Shown: one piece after another, positions 38,930 through 48,080 of the stretch | Layout of the letters: every line of letters starts with the position of its first letter | How positions within the stretch are numbered: position 1 is the stretch's first letter | NCBI GenBank assembly: GCA_963713505.1 | Contig: CAVQMC010000004.1 | Coordinates: 320,919 to 384,918 of the forward strand | DNA: 64,000 nucleotides | DNA from: CAVQMC01 sp963713505 | Lineage (GTDB): Bacteria > Bacteroidota > Ignavibacteria > Ignavibacteriales > Ignavibacteriaceae | Reading direction: 5' to 3' | Made by a program: the position numbers and the translations under genes | Notes under the pieces: model-generated | The model's input: only the letters and a program-made list of their open reading frames with translations | What the model was told of the DNA's origin: nothing | Databases searched by the model: none

Positions 38930-39588
38930 TTGTTCTTAAATAGATCGTAAATAAATTTTTTATTAAATGCAGAAGAACTTAATTCATTTAGGTTTTTGTA
39001 AAATTCATTAATAAATAAATCAAAATCAGATTTAATAATTTTTGCTTTTAGAGAATTTCCGAATCTGGTAATCACTGCAGGATTTTTATCTTCATAATAT
39101 TGAATTTTAAAAGCAACGGGAACAACAATTAAATCTTCCGAAAAATCCGAGACAAATAATTGCAATCCTTCTTTAATTGTTAACGGCCTTTTTTCAAAAG
39201 GTTCAATCGTTCCCTGCGGATAAATAACTGCTAAATTATTTTTGTTTTTTAGAATTTCATTTGTGTATTTAACTGTAGTAATTAAACTCGACTTATTTTC
39301 CGGATCGATTGAATATGCTCCAAGCTTCTGAAAAAACCAATACCGTTTAAGTTGTTCTTCCAGCATCATTATGTGGAATTTTCTTTTAGATAATTTTTTA
39401 ACAATATAATCAATAAAAAATCCGTCCCACCAGCTTATATGATTTGGAGTTAAAATCAAACTAAACTTTTCATCAATCAGCGGAAAATTATTTGCTAAGA
39501 AAAAATTTGAGAAATTCTTTTTTAATAATCTATCGATATAAATATCGAAAATTATTCTTGCCCATTTCTTATGATCTGCTTTAATCAT
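38926..39588 (-). CDS. PlsC-type acyltransferase, CruD-like
   Basis: 220 residues of the lysophospholipid-acyltransferase superfamily. The HX4D motif is NHISWWD; the substrate-binding block is YPQGTIEPFEKRPLTIKEG. It overlaps both neighbours by 4 bp (ATGA), showing tight coupling. Positioned between a CrtD-like desaturase and a glycosyltransferase, it probably acylates the carotenoid glycoside, as CruD does in green sulfur bacteria. Acyl donor and chain length are not readable. Confidence 0.82.
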   Translation of the reverse strand: MIKADHKKWARIIFDIYIDRLLKKNFSNFFLANNFPLIDEKFSLILTPNHISWWDGFFIDYIVKKLSKRKFHIMMLEEQLKRYWFFQKLGAYSIDPENKSSLITTVKYTNEILKNKNNLAVIYPQGTIEPFEKRPLTIKEGLQLFVSDFSEDLIVVPVAFKIQYYEDKNPAVITRFGNSLKAKIIKSDFDLFINEFYKNLNELSSSAFNKKFIYDLFKNK

Positions 39589-41096
39589 TTTGAATTATAC
39601 TTTTTGAAAATTAAATCTGCAGTTATTTTGCCTGAAGAAACAACGAGCGGAATTCCGCCGCCCGGATGAGCACTTCCTCCGCAAAAATAAAGTCCTTCGT
39701 AATTTTTTGATTTATTCTGTTGTCTTAAAAATGCTGCATTTCTTGTGTTTGATGAAATTCCGTAAATGCTTCCTTTAAAACTATTTGTGTTATTTTCTAT
39801 GTCGATCGGAGAAAGTGTTTTCTCAAAAACTATTTTATTTGAAATATCAATATTTAATATATCTTTAATTTTATTAAGAACATTATTTCGTGTCTTATTA
39901 ATCTCTTCATCCCAGTTTTGATTGTTATTATAAGGAGCATTAATCATTACAAACCAGTTTTCATGTTCTTCCGGTGCATCATCTTTTTAAACTTTGATGA
40001 AATATAAATGTAAACTGTCGGATCGCTTGGACAAATCTTTTTATTAAAAAGTTCATCAAATTCCTTTTTCATAATTTTTTGAGAATAAAATATTATGTGT
40101 GTCTAGTTTTGGATAATTTCCTTTCACTCCCCAATAAAAAACAATTGCCGATGAAGAAGGCTCAAGTTTTTTATATTTAATTGATTCTTTTGAACTATCA
40201 TCATTTAAAAGATTATTAAAAGTAAAATGAACATCGGAATTACTAATTATTATATCAAAATTTTTCTCGAATTCTGAACCGTTTTTATTCTCAATTAATA
40301 AGCTTTTTACTTTTTTATCTTTTGTTATGATTTTTTTTACTTCGTGATTAATGAAAAACTTAACGCCTTTTTTTAGAGCGATATTCATATAAAGCATTCG
40401 GTATTTGATAAATTCCTTCTTCAACTATGAAACCACCTAAAGCATATTCCACATGCTGAATAATATTTAAAGTGGCAGGAGCTTTATATGGATTTGAGCC
40501 GTTGTAAGTTGCATATCTGTCAAAAAGCTGAATTGTTTTCGGATCCTTAAAGAATGTTGAATTAGCTTTATGCATCGTCCTGAATGAATCAATCTTATTT
40601 ATGTGGAAAAGAGTTTGAAGTGCTTTCAAATTCAAAAAAGTTAAAGGATTATTAAAACTTCTGAACAAAAACATGTCAGCAGTTAAATCGTAAATTGTCT
40701 CGCAGTATTTAAAATATTTTTTAACAGTTATCCTTTTTGATCAAGAGTTTTATTTTCAATTTCATCAGCAAATTGATCTATATCATTAAAAGCATTTAAT
40801 TCAGTTCCATCAGGATAAAAGTATTTACATAAATTTTTAATGGAGTTATAGTTAAATAATTACTTATATCTTCGCCGCATTCTTCAAATAATTTTTCTAA
40901 AACAAAAGGCATTGTTAAAAGAGAAGGGCCGGTATCAAATCTAAATCCTTTTTCATTTATCAATCCGGCTTTTCCACCAGGAATTGAATTCTTTTCATAA
41001 CACAGAAACATCAAAACCAAAATTTGCAAGTTTAACTGCTGCGGATAAACCGCCAATTCCAGAACCGATAATTCCTATTTTTAATTTTTTTTCCAT
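39585..41096 (-). CDS. crtD: Carotenoid desaturase, CrtD-like (CrtI family; about six frameshifts)
   Basis: About 500 residues after repair. ATG 41096 gives MEKKLKIGIIGSGIGGLSAAVKLANFGFDVSV (FAD-binding), followed across breaks by EKNSIPGGKAGLINEKGFRFDTGPSLLTM, YFYPDGTELNAFNDI, TLNIIQHVEYALGGFIVEEGIYQIPNAL, SNSDVHFTFNNLL and the C-terminal LYFCGGSAHPGGGIPLVVSSGKI. Breaks fall near 40987, 40840, 40735, 40395, 40070 and 39980; most are extra bases. The YFYPDGT segment and the co-occurring CruF favour a 1-hydroxycarotenoid 3,4-desaturase over a second phytoene desaturase; this choice is moderate. The start overlaps the end of the cyclase gene by 16 bp. Damage density is highest here, but sequence content is complete. 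Confidence 0.75.
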
Positions 41097-41773
41097 AATC
41101 TTTCACTTTTTAAGTAAACAAAAAGATAAAATGAGATTAAGGAAAATGAATAGAAAAAATCTTCAACGGGAATTGTTATAAATCTTAAGTCCCCAAATTG
41201 CTTTTGGGTTGTAGATGACTATTGGAAGCGAAGTGAGAAAATAATTAACTAAGAAGAAAAGGAAGGTAAGAAAATAGAATAAAAATCCAATATAATTTTG
41301 AGGATAGAATATCTTTAAATAAAAAACTTGCTAGTAAAAGAAAAGCAGCACAGAAAATTAAAACAGTAAAAGTGTAATATTGATCGGAAAATAAAATTGA
41401 AAAATAATTAAGAAAATTGAATGGAAATAAAAATATTTTTTATTTATAACTAAAATTATTATCTTTTAAATTTTCTCCATAATAAAATCTCATGGTTTCA
41501 TAAATGAAAATTGTACTATACGGAACTGTTATAAAAAACAAAATTTCTTCCAGCGGTAAACCAAATATATTTTAAACCGTTAACGAATTCCGGGTTAAAC
41601 ATCCAATCACCCCGGTTTGCCGCTGCAGCATCCCAAATAATAAATGCTCCGCCGACAATTATTATTGAAATTAATAATTGAGGAAATTTTTTATAGAATT
41701 TTATCTTTTTCTCGAATGATAGGAAAAGAGGAACAATTATAATTAGAATATTTATTATTAAATATTCACTCAT
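41081..41773 (-). CDS. Lycopene cyclase, fused CrtYc-CrtYd type (several frameshifts)
   Basis: About 230 residues after repair, the normal size of fused CrtYcd cyclases. Two homologous halves are visible: the first with WDAAAANRGDWMFNPEFVNG and LPLEEILFFITVPYSTIFIYET, the second with SLPIVIYNPKAIWG and ITIPVEDFFYSFSLISFYLFVYL. The repeated P(L/V)E(E/D)..FF motifs are diagnostic of this integral-membrane family, distinct from FAD-dependent CrtY. Breaks occur near 41565, 41410, 41255 and 41190. Only the first 85 residues form an uninterrupted frame, so automatic callers would miss it. The ATG at 41771-41773 abuts the stop of the upstream gene. It should form one beta ring (gamma-carotene) or two. 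Confidence 0.78.
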
Positions 41774-42358
41774 TTAATTATACGTATACTGAGGACAATT
41801 TTTTTTAAGCAGATCAATTTGGTTAGCGGTAAGTCTTCCGGATTCAACCATATATTTTACAATTCCTTCCTGAATTGATTCTTTTAACTGCGAATAATTT
41901 TTTTCGCATAAAAGATGGACAATTTCATCTTTATCTTTTTCTCTTTCTTCACTGTAGCCTAAAATTCCCGGAATATTATCCAAAATTGAAAATCTTATAA
42001 ATCTGATTTCTAAATTATCCGGTGCTTTATCAATTGCCAGTTTTAAAATATCCATTGAAGAATTTAAATAGCTTAATTTATCAAAAGGCCAAAATGCATG
42101 TTTACCTTTTAAAGCTATAGTTCCTCCGTAATATGCTAGAATAATCGGAGGATATTGCGATATATTTGCCGAATATTCTTTTGTGATAAAATCTTCAAGT
42201 TTTTCTAATTCATTATCATCCTCAACTGAAGCATAGTAAGAAGTTCTTATAAAATCTAAAGTAGAATCATCAACAGGTTTCTTCTGTTCAAATGCAAAAG
42301 AATTTGAAAAGATTATTCCAAGTAAGAAAAAAGTAAAAATAATTTTTAACGAATTCAT
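41774..42358 (-). CDS. Exported protein of unknown function in the carotenoid operon
   Basis: 194 residues with a signal peptide (MNSLKIIFTFFLLGIIFSNSFAF). The mature part is helical and acidic, with a TPR-like pattern (YLNSSMDILKLAIDKAPDNLEIRFIRFSILDNIPGILG) and the Tyr/Gly-rich stretch ILAYYGGTIALKGKHAFWPFDK. I recognise no family name. Gaps of 4 bp to crtB and 0 bp to the cyclase gene show it is part of the operon. It may serve placement of the pigment in the envelope, which is a guess from context. Confidence 0.75.
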   Translation of the reverse strand: MNSLKIIFTFFLLGIIFSNSFAFEQKKPVDDSTLDFIRTSYYASVEDDNELEKLEDFITKEYSANISQYPPIILAYYGGTIALKGKHAFWPFDKLSYLNSSMDILKLAIDKAPDNLEIRFIRFSILDNIPGILGYSEEREKDKDEIVHLLCEKNYSQLKESIQEGIVKYMVESGRLTANQIDLLKKNCPQYTYN

Positions 42359-42362
42359 AATA

Positions 42363-43211
42363 TCAAGATAATTTTAAAACCTTTACTTCAATTATTGATT
42401 TAAAAAGCAGAACCAATTTATATAAATTGGAAATTCTAACTCTCTTTTTCAAGAGTTCATCAGCTTTTAGTGATTTTATTTTTTTGAACAGCATAAGATA
42501 ATACATATAAGCGGAATAAACTCCCAACTTTACTCCGATCGGCAGTTTTTTTATTCCTTTTAATGCTTCTTTAAATTCTTCTTCAATTTCAATTTCAAGT
42601 TTTTGTTTAGTGTAATCATTTATATTTTCATTCTGATGAACATCCGGAAGATAAATCCTTCCGCGTTCTTCAATATCGCTTTTAATATCTCTTAAGAAAT
42701 TTACTTTTTGAAACGCAGAACCCAATTTTTTCGCTGATAATTTTAATTGATTATATTTTTCTTTATCACCTTTGACAAATACTTTTAAACACATTAAGCC
42801 AACAACTTCTGCAGAACCGTAAATGTAACTGTCGTAGTCTTTTCTTCCGTAAGATGAATTTGATAGATCTCTTTCCATGCTGTCGAGAAATGCATCAATA
42901 AGATCTACATCAATATTATATTCATATACAACTTTTTGAAAAGCATTGAGAATCGGATTAGTTGATATTTTATGATTTATTGCATCATAAGTATCTGCTC
43001 TGAATTTTAAAAGAAGAGTTTGTTTATCATAATCATGGAAAGTATCAACTATTTCATCTGCAATTCTTACATAACTGTAAATCGCATAAATTGCATCTCT
43101 ATATTCTGGTGCGAACGCTCTAATTCCAAGACTGAATGAAGTGCTGTAAGCATTTGTGAGCTTCTTGCTCATTTTAAAACTTGTTTGATTATATAACTGC
43201 ATCATTTTCAA
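42363..43211 (-). CDS. crtB: Phytoene synthase CrtB
   Basis: 282 residues, condenses two geranylgeranyl diphosphates to phytoene. Both Asp-rich Mg-binding motifs are present: RIADEIVD and NFLRDIKSD, plus YCYxSAGxVG-equivalent YIYGSAEVVGLMCLKVF and ERGRIYLP. The start overlaps the end of crtI by about 20 bp; MMQLYNQTSFKMSKKLT two codons later is an alternative start. The frame is intact. Confidence 0.95.
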   Translation of the reverse strand: MKMMQLYNQTSFKMSKKLTNAYSTSFSLGIRAFAPEYRDAIYAIYSYVRIADEIVDTFHDYDKQTLLLKFRADTYDAINHKISTNPILNAFQKVVYEYNIDVDLIDAFLDSMERDLSNSSYGRKDYDSYIYGSAEVVGLMCLKVFVKGDKEKYNQLKLSAKKLGSAFQKVNFLRDIKSDIEERGRIYLPDVHQNENINDYTKQKLEIEIEEEFKEALKGIKKLPIGVKLGVYSAYMYYLMLFKKIKSLKADELLKKRVRISNLYKLVLLFKSIIEVKVLKLS

Positions 43212-44665
43212 TTCTCTCCATTACTAGTTTTGAACTTATTATTACCATAGGCAGTCCGGTTCCTGGAGTTGTAGATGCGCCCACATAATAAAGATTGGTG
43301 AATTTCTCGTCCTTATTTTTTGGTCTGAATGCTCCAACCTGATTTATATTATGAGCTAAACCCAATCCCGAACCTTTATAAAGATTTAAAGTATTTGCCC
43401 AATCTTCAGGTGTAAGAATTTTTTTTGTTATCAAATTTTTCTTTATATCAAAGTCTACTCTTTTTGATAAATCATCAATTATATTGTTTGCTAATTCTTC
43501 TTTATCGGACCAATCATTTTTATATCTTAAATCCGGAACAGGGCAGAGGATGAACAGATTTTCACATCCTTTTGGTGCGGCATTTTCTTCCGATTTTGAA
43601 AGTACATTTACATAGTAATATGGTTTTTGCGGACTTATAGATGATGTAAAAATTGTATCGGCATATCCCCGGAAATTGTTTCCAAGGAAATAATTGTGAT
43701 GCATTAGTTTTTCAACTTTTCCCTTTAACTCCGAGATAAATTGTGAATGGAGCAAGTGTCCAGTGCATATTATCGAGATTTTTCTCACTGAAGTTTTTTC
43801 TTCCAAGAATTTTTCCTCTGAATGCCGCGGCATCTGAGTTAGAAATAAAAATGTCGGCAGTCCAGTTTTTACCATTTTGATCAATCATTTCCGTGATTTT
43901 GCCGTTGTTGTTTCCCAAACCGATAATCTCTGTATTAAAAACAAATTCAACTCCGCGTTCTTTTAAAATTTTTACAATTTCTTCAACTATTTTGTACATG
44001 CCGCCTTTTACTTTCCAGTAACCATTATGCTTCATTTCCGTATAGTTTAATAGGGAATAGATAGCCGGAGTTTTAAAAGGTGTTGCCCCAAGAAAGAATG
44101 CTACAAGAGAAAAAATTATTCTTACTTCTTCGGATTTAAAATTTTTTTCTACTTCATTCCAAATTGTTTTATAGAGATATGGAATATGCTTCCAAGGCAC
44201 TTTTGCCAGATTGAAAACATATTCCATTTTATTGTCAAAGTTAGATTTAACAACTATCTCTTCGGTATCATGGAAAAACTCCCCAGCTCTTTCCAAATAT
44301 TTTTGAGCTTTTCGGGCCAGGTCAGGTTCAATATCGCTGAATTCTTTTTCAAGTTTATCCAGTGACTTCCATATCAAACGCGGTTTATCTTGTCCTTCAA
44401 AGAACACCTGGTAAAGAGGGTCTAATTCTTCCAGTTCAATAGGATTTTTAATTCCTGCTGAATTAAATAATTCATCAAGTTCGTACGTCATGCTCATGAA
44501 ACTCGGTCCCATATCAAACTTGAAACCATCAGATTCAATGTAATTTAATCTGCCGCCCGGAGTAGAATGTTTTTCAATTATTGTAACTTTGAATCCTTTG
44601 GATGATAAACGAAGTGCCGTTGATAAACCACCCAGACCTGACCCGATTATTAAAGCTCTTTTCAT
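43189..44665 (-). CDS. crtI: Phytoene desaturase CrtI (one +1 frameshift)
   Basis: About 491 residues. The N-terminal FAD motif is RALIIGSGLGGLSTALRLSSKGFKVTIIEKHSTPGGR (read in segments), followed by FDMGPSFMSM and DPLYQVFFEG. The C-terminal motif is NLYYVGASTTPGTGLPMVIISSKLV. An extra A in a four-A run near 43715 breaks the frame after GVKGK; the next frame resumes VEKLMHHNYFLGN. It converts phytoene to lycopene. It follows the DUF4397 gene by 18 bp and overlaps crtB. The choice of this copy as the phytoene desaturase rests on adjacency to crtB and the GPSFMSM/FFEG segments; the other copy at 39585 is the CrtD-like one. Confidence 0.9.
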
Positions 44666-44682
44666 TTTGATCTTTTAACTAA

Positions 44683-46415
44683 TTATTTAAGTAATGTCAT
44701 TTTTTTAGTTTGAATAAAGTTGCCGGCTCTTAATTGATAAAGATAAATTCCGCTGGAAAGGTTACCGGCATCAAAATTTATGTTGTAAGTTCCTTTATTC
44801 ATTTCTTTGTTTAATAAAGTTGCAACTTCCTGTCCCAGCATATTGAATACTTTTAATGAAACTTCTTGATTTGCCGGAAGAGCAAATTCTATTGTAGTCG
44901 AAGGATTAAAAGGATTCGGATAGTTTTGTTTCAAACTAAAGCTGGAAGGGGCAGTATTATCTGAAGAACCTACACTAGTAACTGTCCCAAACTGTACGAT
45001 GGTACCGTTTGCTAAAGCCGCAAAGATTCCAAAAGAAGGACCATTTTGGTTCATTGACGGATCTAAAAATCCGGAAGCAAAAACTGCAGCAGTTCCTCCT
45101 GCAAGTCCGCTTAAATCTGCTTGAACCGAAGTTACAATTGTATTATTGTCATCTCCGGGCGTAATATCCAAAGTATAATTTGCCGGAGGTACTGCAATAT
45201 AATCTGTAATATCTCCGTATGCAGCATTATCCACTAACGTTGCTACATTCCTTGCAATTACATCGACAGTCGGAGCATCTGTAGAGCCATGTAAAACAAA
45301 GAATTCTACTTTTGATGTATCTTGAGCTGATTCCCTTGCCATATCTTTTATAAATAAAGTGAATACAGTACTTTTGCCATCAGGATTTGAAGAATAATCT
45401 GCTGGATTCAATACACCATTTGCGAATGCTACATAAGTGCGCCGGCATTAAGAGTAATTTGGAAGTTTTTAAGAGTATCGTTTACTGTAGAACTGTTTCC
45501 CGGTGCAACACCTATGTTTAATAATACCCCTGCAGGTGCGTTGATAAATGGGGTTGCTTGTCTAAATCCAAAATTATCTAATAATAAGTTCCCGTTCAAG
45601 TATATGTCTACAGGATCTGCATTAACATCAGCAGCATTATGAATTACTTGTAATCTTGCATTGGGCTCAAATTGAACAACAGTTCCGTTTGGTAAAGCTG
45701 CAAAAACTCCAAAAGATGCACCATTTTGATTGCTTGATGGATCTAAAAATCCAGAAGCAAAAACTGCAGCTGCTCCTCCGGTAAGCCCGCTTAAATCTGC
45801 TAAAACTGAAGTTACTACTGTATTATTATCATTACCAGGAGTAATATCCAATGAATATGTTGCCGGATCGACTTCAAGATAAGATGTTATGTCGCCATAA
45901 GCAGCATTATCAACTAATCCTCCAACACCACGAGCAAGTATATCAACTGTTGGTGCATCGGTAGCTCCATGCAGAACAAAGAAGTCTACTTTATCTGAAT
46001 CCATGGCAGATTCTCTTGCCATATCTTTAATAAATAAAGTGAAAGCTGTACTTCTTCCATCCGGATTTAGAAGCATAATTTGCAGGATTTAAAACACCGT
46101 TTGCAATTGCAACATATTTTTCATTTGGTGCTAATGTAACCTGAAAGTTTTTTAATGTATCATTAACCGAACCGCTGGTTGCCGGGGCAATTCCTATATT
46201 TAATAGTACATTTGCAGGTGCATCAATAAAACTTGTAGCAGTTCTGAATTTGAAATTGTCTAACAATAAAGTACCGTTTAAGTATACATCAACAGAATCA
46301 GCGGCGACATCTGCTGAATTATGGATGACTTGTAATCTGCTGTTTGTGAAAAAGAGAAAGTTGAAAAGATTACTATCAAACTGAACAACGTAAAGATTGC
46401 TTTTTTTGAGATCAT
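44683..46415 (-). CDS. Type IX-secreted protein with two DUF4397 domains (about three frameshifts)
   Basis: About 576 residues after repair. A signal peptide (MISKKAIFTLFSLIVIFSTFSFSQ) follows an AGGAG ribosome site. Two DUF4397 domains (each LQVIHNAADVNADPVDIYLNG ... FFVLHGATDAPTVDILAR ... VFASGFLDPS) are followed by the sorting tail (NYPNPFNPST ... SGIYLYQLRAGNFIQTKKMTLLK). Breaks lie near 46330, 46068 and 45430. It is the first gene after a strong promoter with CarH-type repeats and is 18 bp from crtI, so it is most likely light-regulated together with the pigment genes. Molecular role unknown; a secreted surface protein is all the sequence says. Confidence 0.82.
45001..46085. repeat. ~680-bp tandem duplication inside the DUF4397 gene
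   Basis: Segment 45001-45425 and segment 45679-46085 align over their length with a constant offset of about 678 bp and roughly 80% identity by eye; they encode the two DUF4397 domains. The duplication is internal to one gene, in frame, and diverged mostly at third positions. Confidence 0.75.
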
Positions 46416-46437
46416 AGTGGCTCCTTTTTGTTTATAG

Positions 46438-46489
46438 TGTCTAAATAAATGTCTAGACAATTATAAGAAATTGTCTAGTATTTGTCAAG
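46438..46489 (-). promoter_or_regulatory. Consensus promoter of the carotenoid operon with overlapping CarH-type repeats
   Basis: On the minus strand TTGACA (46488-46483) and TATAAT (46465-46460) are separated by exactly 17 bp. Overlapping them, the plus-strand octamers TTGTCTAG (46471) and TTGTCAAG (46482) are 11 bp apart, with further TGTC half-sites at 46450 (22 bp away, two turns of the same period) and 46438. CTAGACAATT/AATTGTCTAG (46453-46462, 46469-46478) also forms an inverted repeat. Known CarH binds 11-bp-spaced direct repeats overlapping the -35 box, so repression of this promoter by the adjacent CarH is strongly suggested. Confidence 0.82.
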
Positions 46490-46598
46490 CAATATTTTCT
46501 AGAAATATCGGAATGAAATAAAATCTATAATAATAATGCTGTTTTGAGGCTTTTATGTGATCTGAGGTTTTATATTTTTTTGTATAGAAAGATTATTT

Positions 46599-46639
46599 TA
46601 CAAAATACTTGACAAAATCTAGACAATATATTATTTTTG
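46599..46639 (+). promoter_or_regulatory. carH promoter with the same 11-bp direct repeat
   Basis: CTTGACAA (46608-46615) and CTAGACAA (46619-46626) repeat the motif of the opposite promoter, again 11 bp apart, and the first contains TTGACA as -35. TATTTT lies 17 bp on (46632-46637), within TATTTTTG, which also fits a Bacteroidota -7 element (TAnnTTTG). Transcription would start at or within a few bases of the carH ATG (46644), so the mRNA may be leaderless; there is no Shine-Dalgarno. Autoregulation by CarH is implied. Confidence 0.75.
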
Positions 46640-46643
46640 AACA

Positions 46644-47585
46644 ATGCAATCAGAAAAAAAATATTCTATAAAAGCAGTTTCACAATTGACGGGATTAAGT
46701 GAATATGTTATTCGCGCCTGGGAAAAAAGATACAGCGCAGTCACACCATCCCGAACTGAGACTAACCGAAGAGTTTATTCTTTTAAAGACGTCGAGAAAC
46801 TTAATCTTCTTCATGAAGCAACAATGAAAGGTCATAGTATCGGAAATGTTGCTGATCTTTCCATCGAAAGTTTAAAGGATTTAATTGGTCAAATAAAATC
46901 TCAAAGCTTGAGGTATGGCACTTCTAATAACCAGAATATAAATTCTAATCCCTCTACCCACCTTGAAAATTGTCTTGAAGCAATTCAAAATTTGGATTCA
47001 ACTAAATTTGAAAAAGAATTGTTGAGAGCATCGGTTAATTTATCACAGCCTGTTCTTTTCGAAGAATTGTTAATACCATTATTAGAAAAAATAGGACAAA
47101 ATTGGCAGGAAGGTGTTTACAGAGTTGTTAATGAACATATGGCTTCTACAATTGTCGGAGCTTTTTTATCTAATTTAAGAGATAGCCATAAAATTTCCGA
47201 CTCAGCTCCGAAAATTTTATTTACAACTCCAACAGGACAATATCATGAATTCGGTGCTTTACTTGCGGCAGCAACTGCGGCTTCTTTGGGTTGGAAAGTA
47301 ATTTACTTAGGTCCCAATCTTCCAATTACAGATTTTATGGCTGCAGCAGAGCAGCTTAACGCAAAAGCAGTTGCATTTTCTTTAATTTATCCTCCTAACG
47401 ATTCTCAATTAAAAAAAGAACTTGATAAGCTTAAAGTAATGCGAAAAGATATTGCTATAATTGCCGGAGGAAGAGTTGCAGACACTTATATTAATACTTT
47501 AAATGAACTTGGAGCTTATTTAGCAAATGATATGAATGATTTTAAAGATGTTTTGAATACTTTAATAAAAGAAAAGATTAACTAA
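46644..47585 (+). CDS. carH: CarH/LitR-type B12-dependent photoreceptor repressor
   Basis: 313 residues. An N-terminal MerR-type winged helix-turn-helix (YSIKAVSQLTGLSEYVIRAWEKRY, NRRVYSFKDVEKL) leads to a four-helix bundle with W154 and E164-H165 spaced exactly as the W131/E141-H142 triad of Thermus CarH. A cobalamin-binding Rossmann domain follows with lower-ligand candidate H201 in TGQYHEFGALLAA. In the dark, adenosylcobalamin-bound tetramers repress; green/blue light breaks the Co-C bond and releases DNA. It lies divergent from the carotenoid operon, with repeats of the expected 11-bp period in between. The presence of the full residue set favours adenosylcobalamin photosensing. Confidence 0.9.
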   Translation: MQSEKKYSIKAVSQLTGLSEYVIRAWEKRYSAVTPSRTETNRRVYSFKDVEKLNLLHEATMKGHSIGNVADLSIESLKDLIGQIKSQSLRYGTSNNQNINSNPSTHLENCLEAIQNLDSTKFEKELLRASVNLSQPVLFEELLIPLLEKIGQNWQEGVYRVVNEHMASTIVGAFLSNLRDSHKISDSAPKILFTTPTGQYHEFGALLAAATAASLGWKVIYLGPNLPITDFMAAAEQLNAKAVAFSLIYPPNDSQLKKELDKLKVMRKDIAIIAGGRVADTYINTLNELGAYLANDMNDFKDVLNTLIKEKIN

Positions 47586-47702
47586 TTAAATTCTTCATTT
47601 TAAAAACATTTCTATAATTTTAATTCCCGTCATTTCCATAAGTTTAATTTTTTAATAAATTAAATATCATTCTTTTCAAAACTATAAATTAAGGAGGTTT
47701 TA

Positions 47703-48014
47703 ATGTGGCAGGGATGGATAACATTCGGAATTGGTGTTTGGCTTATTGTTTCCGGAATTAGACCCGATTTTATCGCTCCAATTAATTTAATTGTTTCCGG
47801 AATTGTTGTTGCTGTTTTGGGTATTTCTGCTGTAAAAGATGCTAAACTTGCTGTTTCAGCCGGAATTGGAATTGTTACTATATTAATAGGAATTTTTGCT
47901 GGAAATTCGCATGATATTTTTATTGCATATTATATAATAGGTGCCGTTTTATTTGTCTTAGGTTTGTGGGGAGCTGCAAATCTGGAGTTTGAACATTTAA
48001 CTTTAAAATCATAA
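47703..48014 (+). CDS. SPW-repeat integral membrane protein (paralogue)
   Basis: 103 residues, four membrane helices, starting MWQGWITFGIGVWLIVSGI, nearly the same as the protein at 20637. The second repeat is degenerate (the SW...G motif is lost). A perfect AAGGAGGT ribosome binding site precedes the ATG. The downstream neighbour, 66 bp away, is a cupin gene, as at the other locus. Function unknown. Confidence 0.82.
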   Translation: MWQGWITFGIGVWLIVSGIRPDFIAPINLIVSGIVVAVLGISAVKDAKLAVSAGIGIVTILIGIFAGNSHDIFIAYYIIGAVLFVLGLWGAANLEFEHLTLKS

Positions 48015-48080
48015 TTAAAAAAATTGATTTTTAGCACTGCTTATTTTAATATTAAATAAGTTAAAATCGAAAAATTACAA

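Noticed and set aside
40984..41181. 65-residue plus-strand frame over the cyclase/desaturase junction
   Set aside because: It is antisense to the lycopene cyclase end and CrtD-like start, both of which read convincingly on the minus strand.
46644..47585. Methionine-synthase or methyltransferase-type B12 protein
   Set aside because: The N-terminal MerR helix-turn-helix and the W-x9-EH bundle motif fit CarH/LitR; no methyltransferase domain is present.
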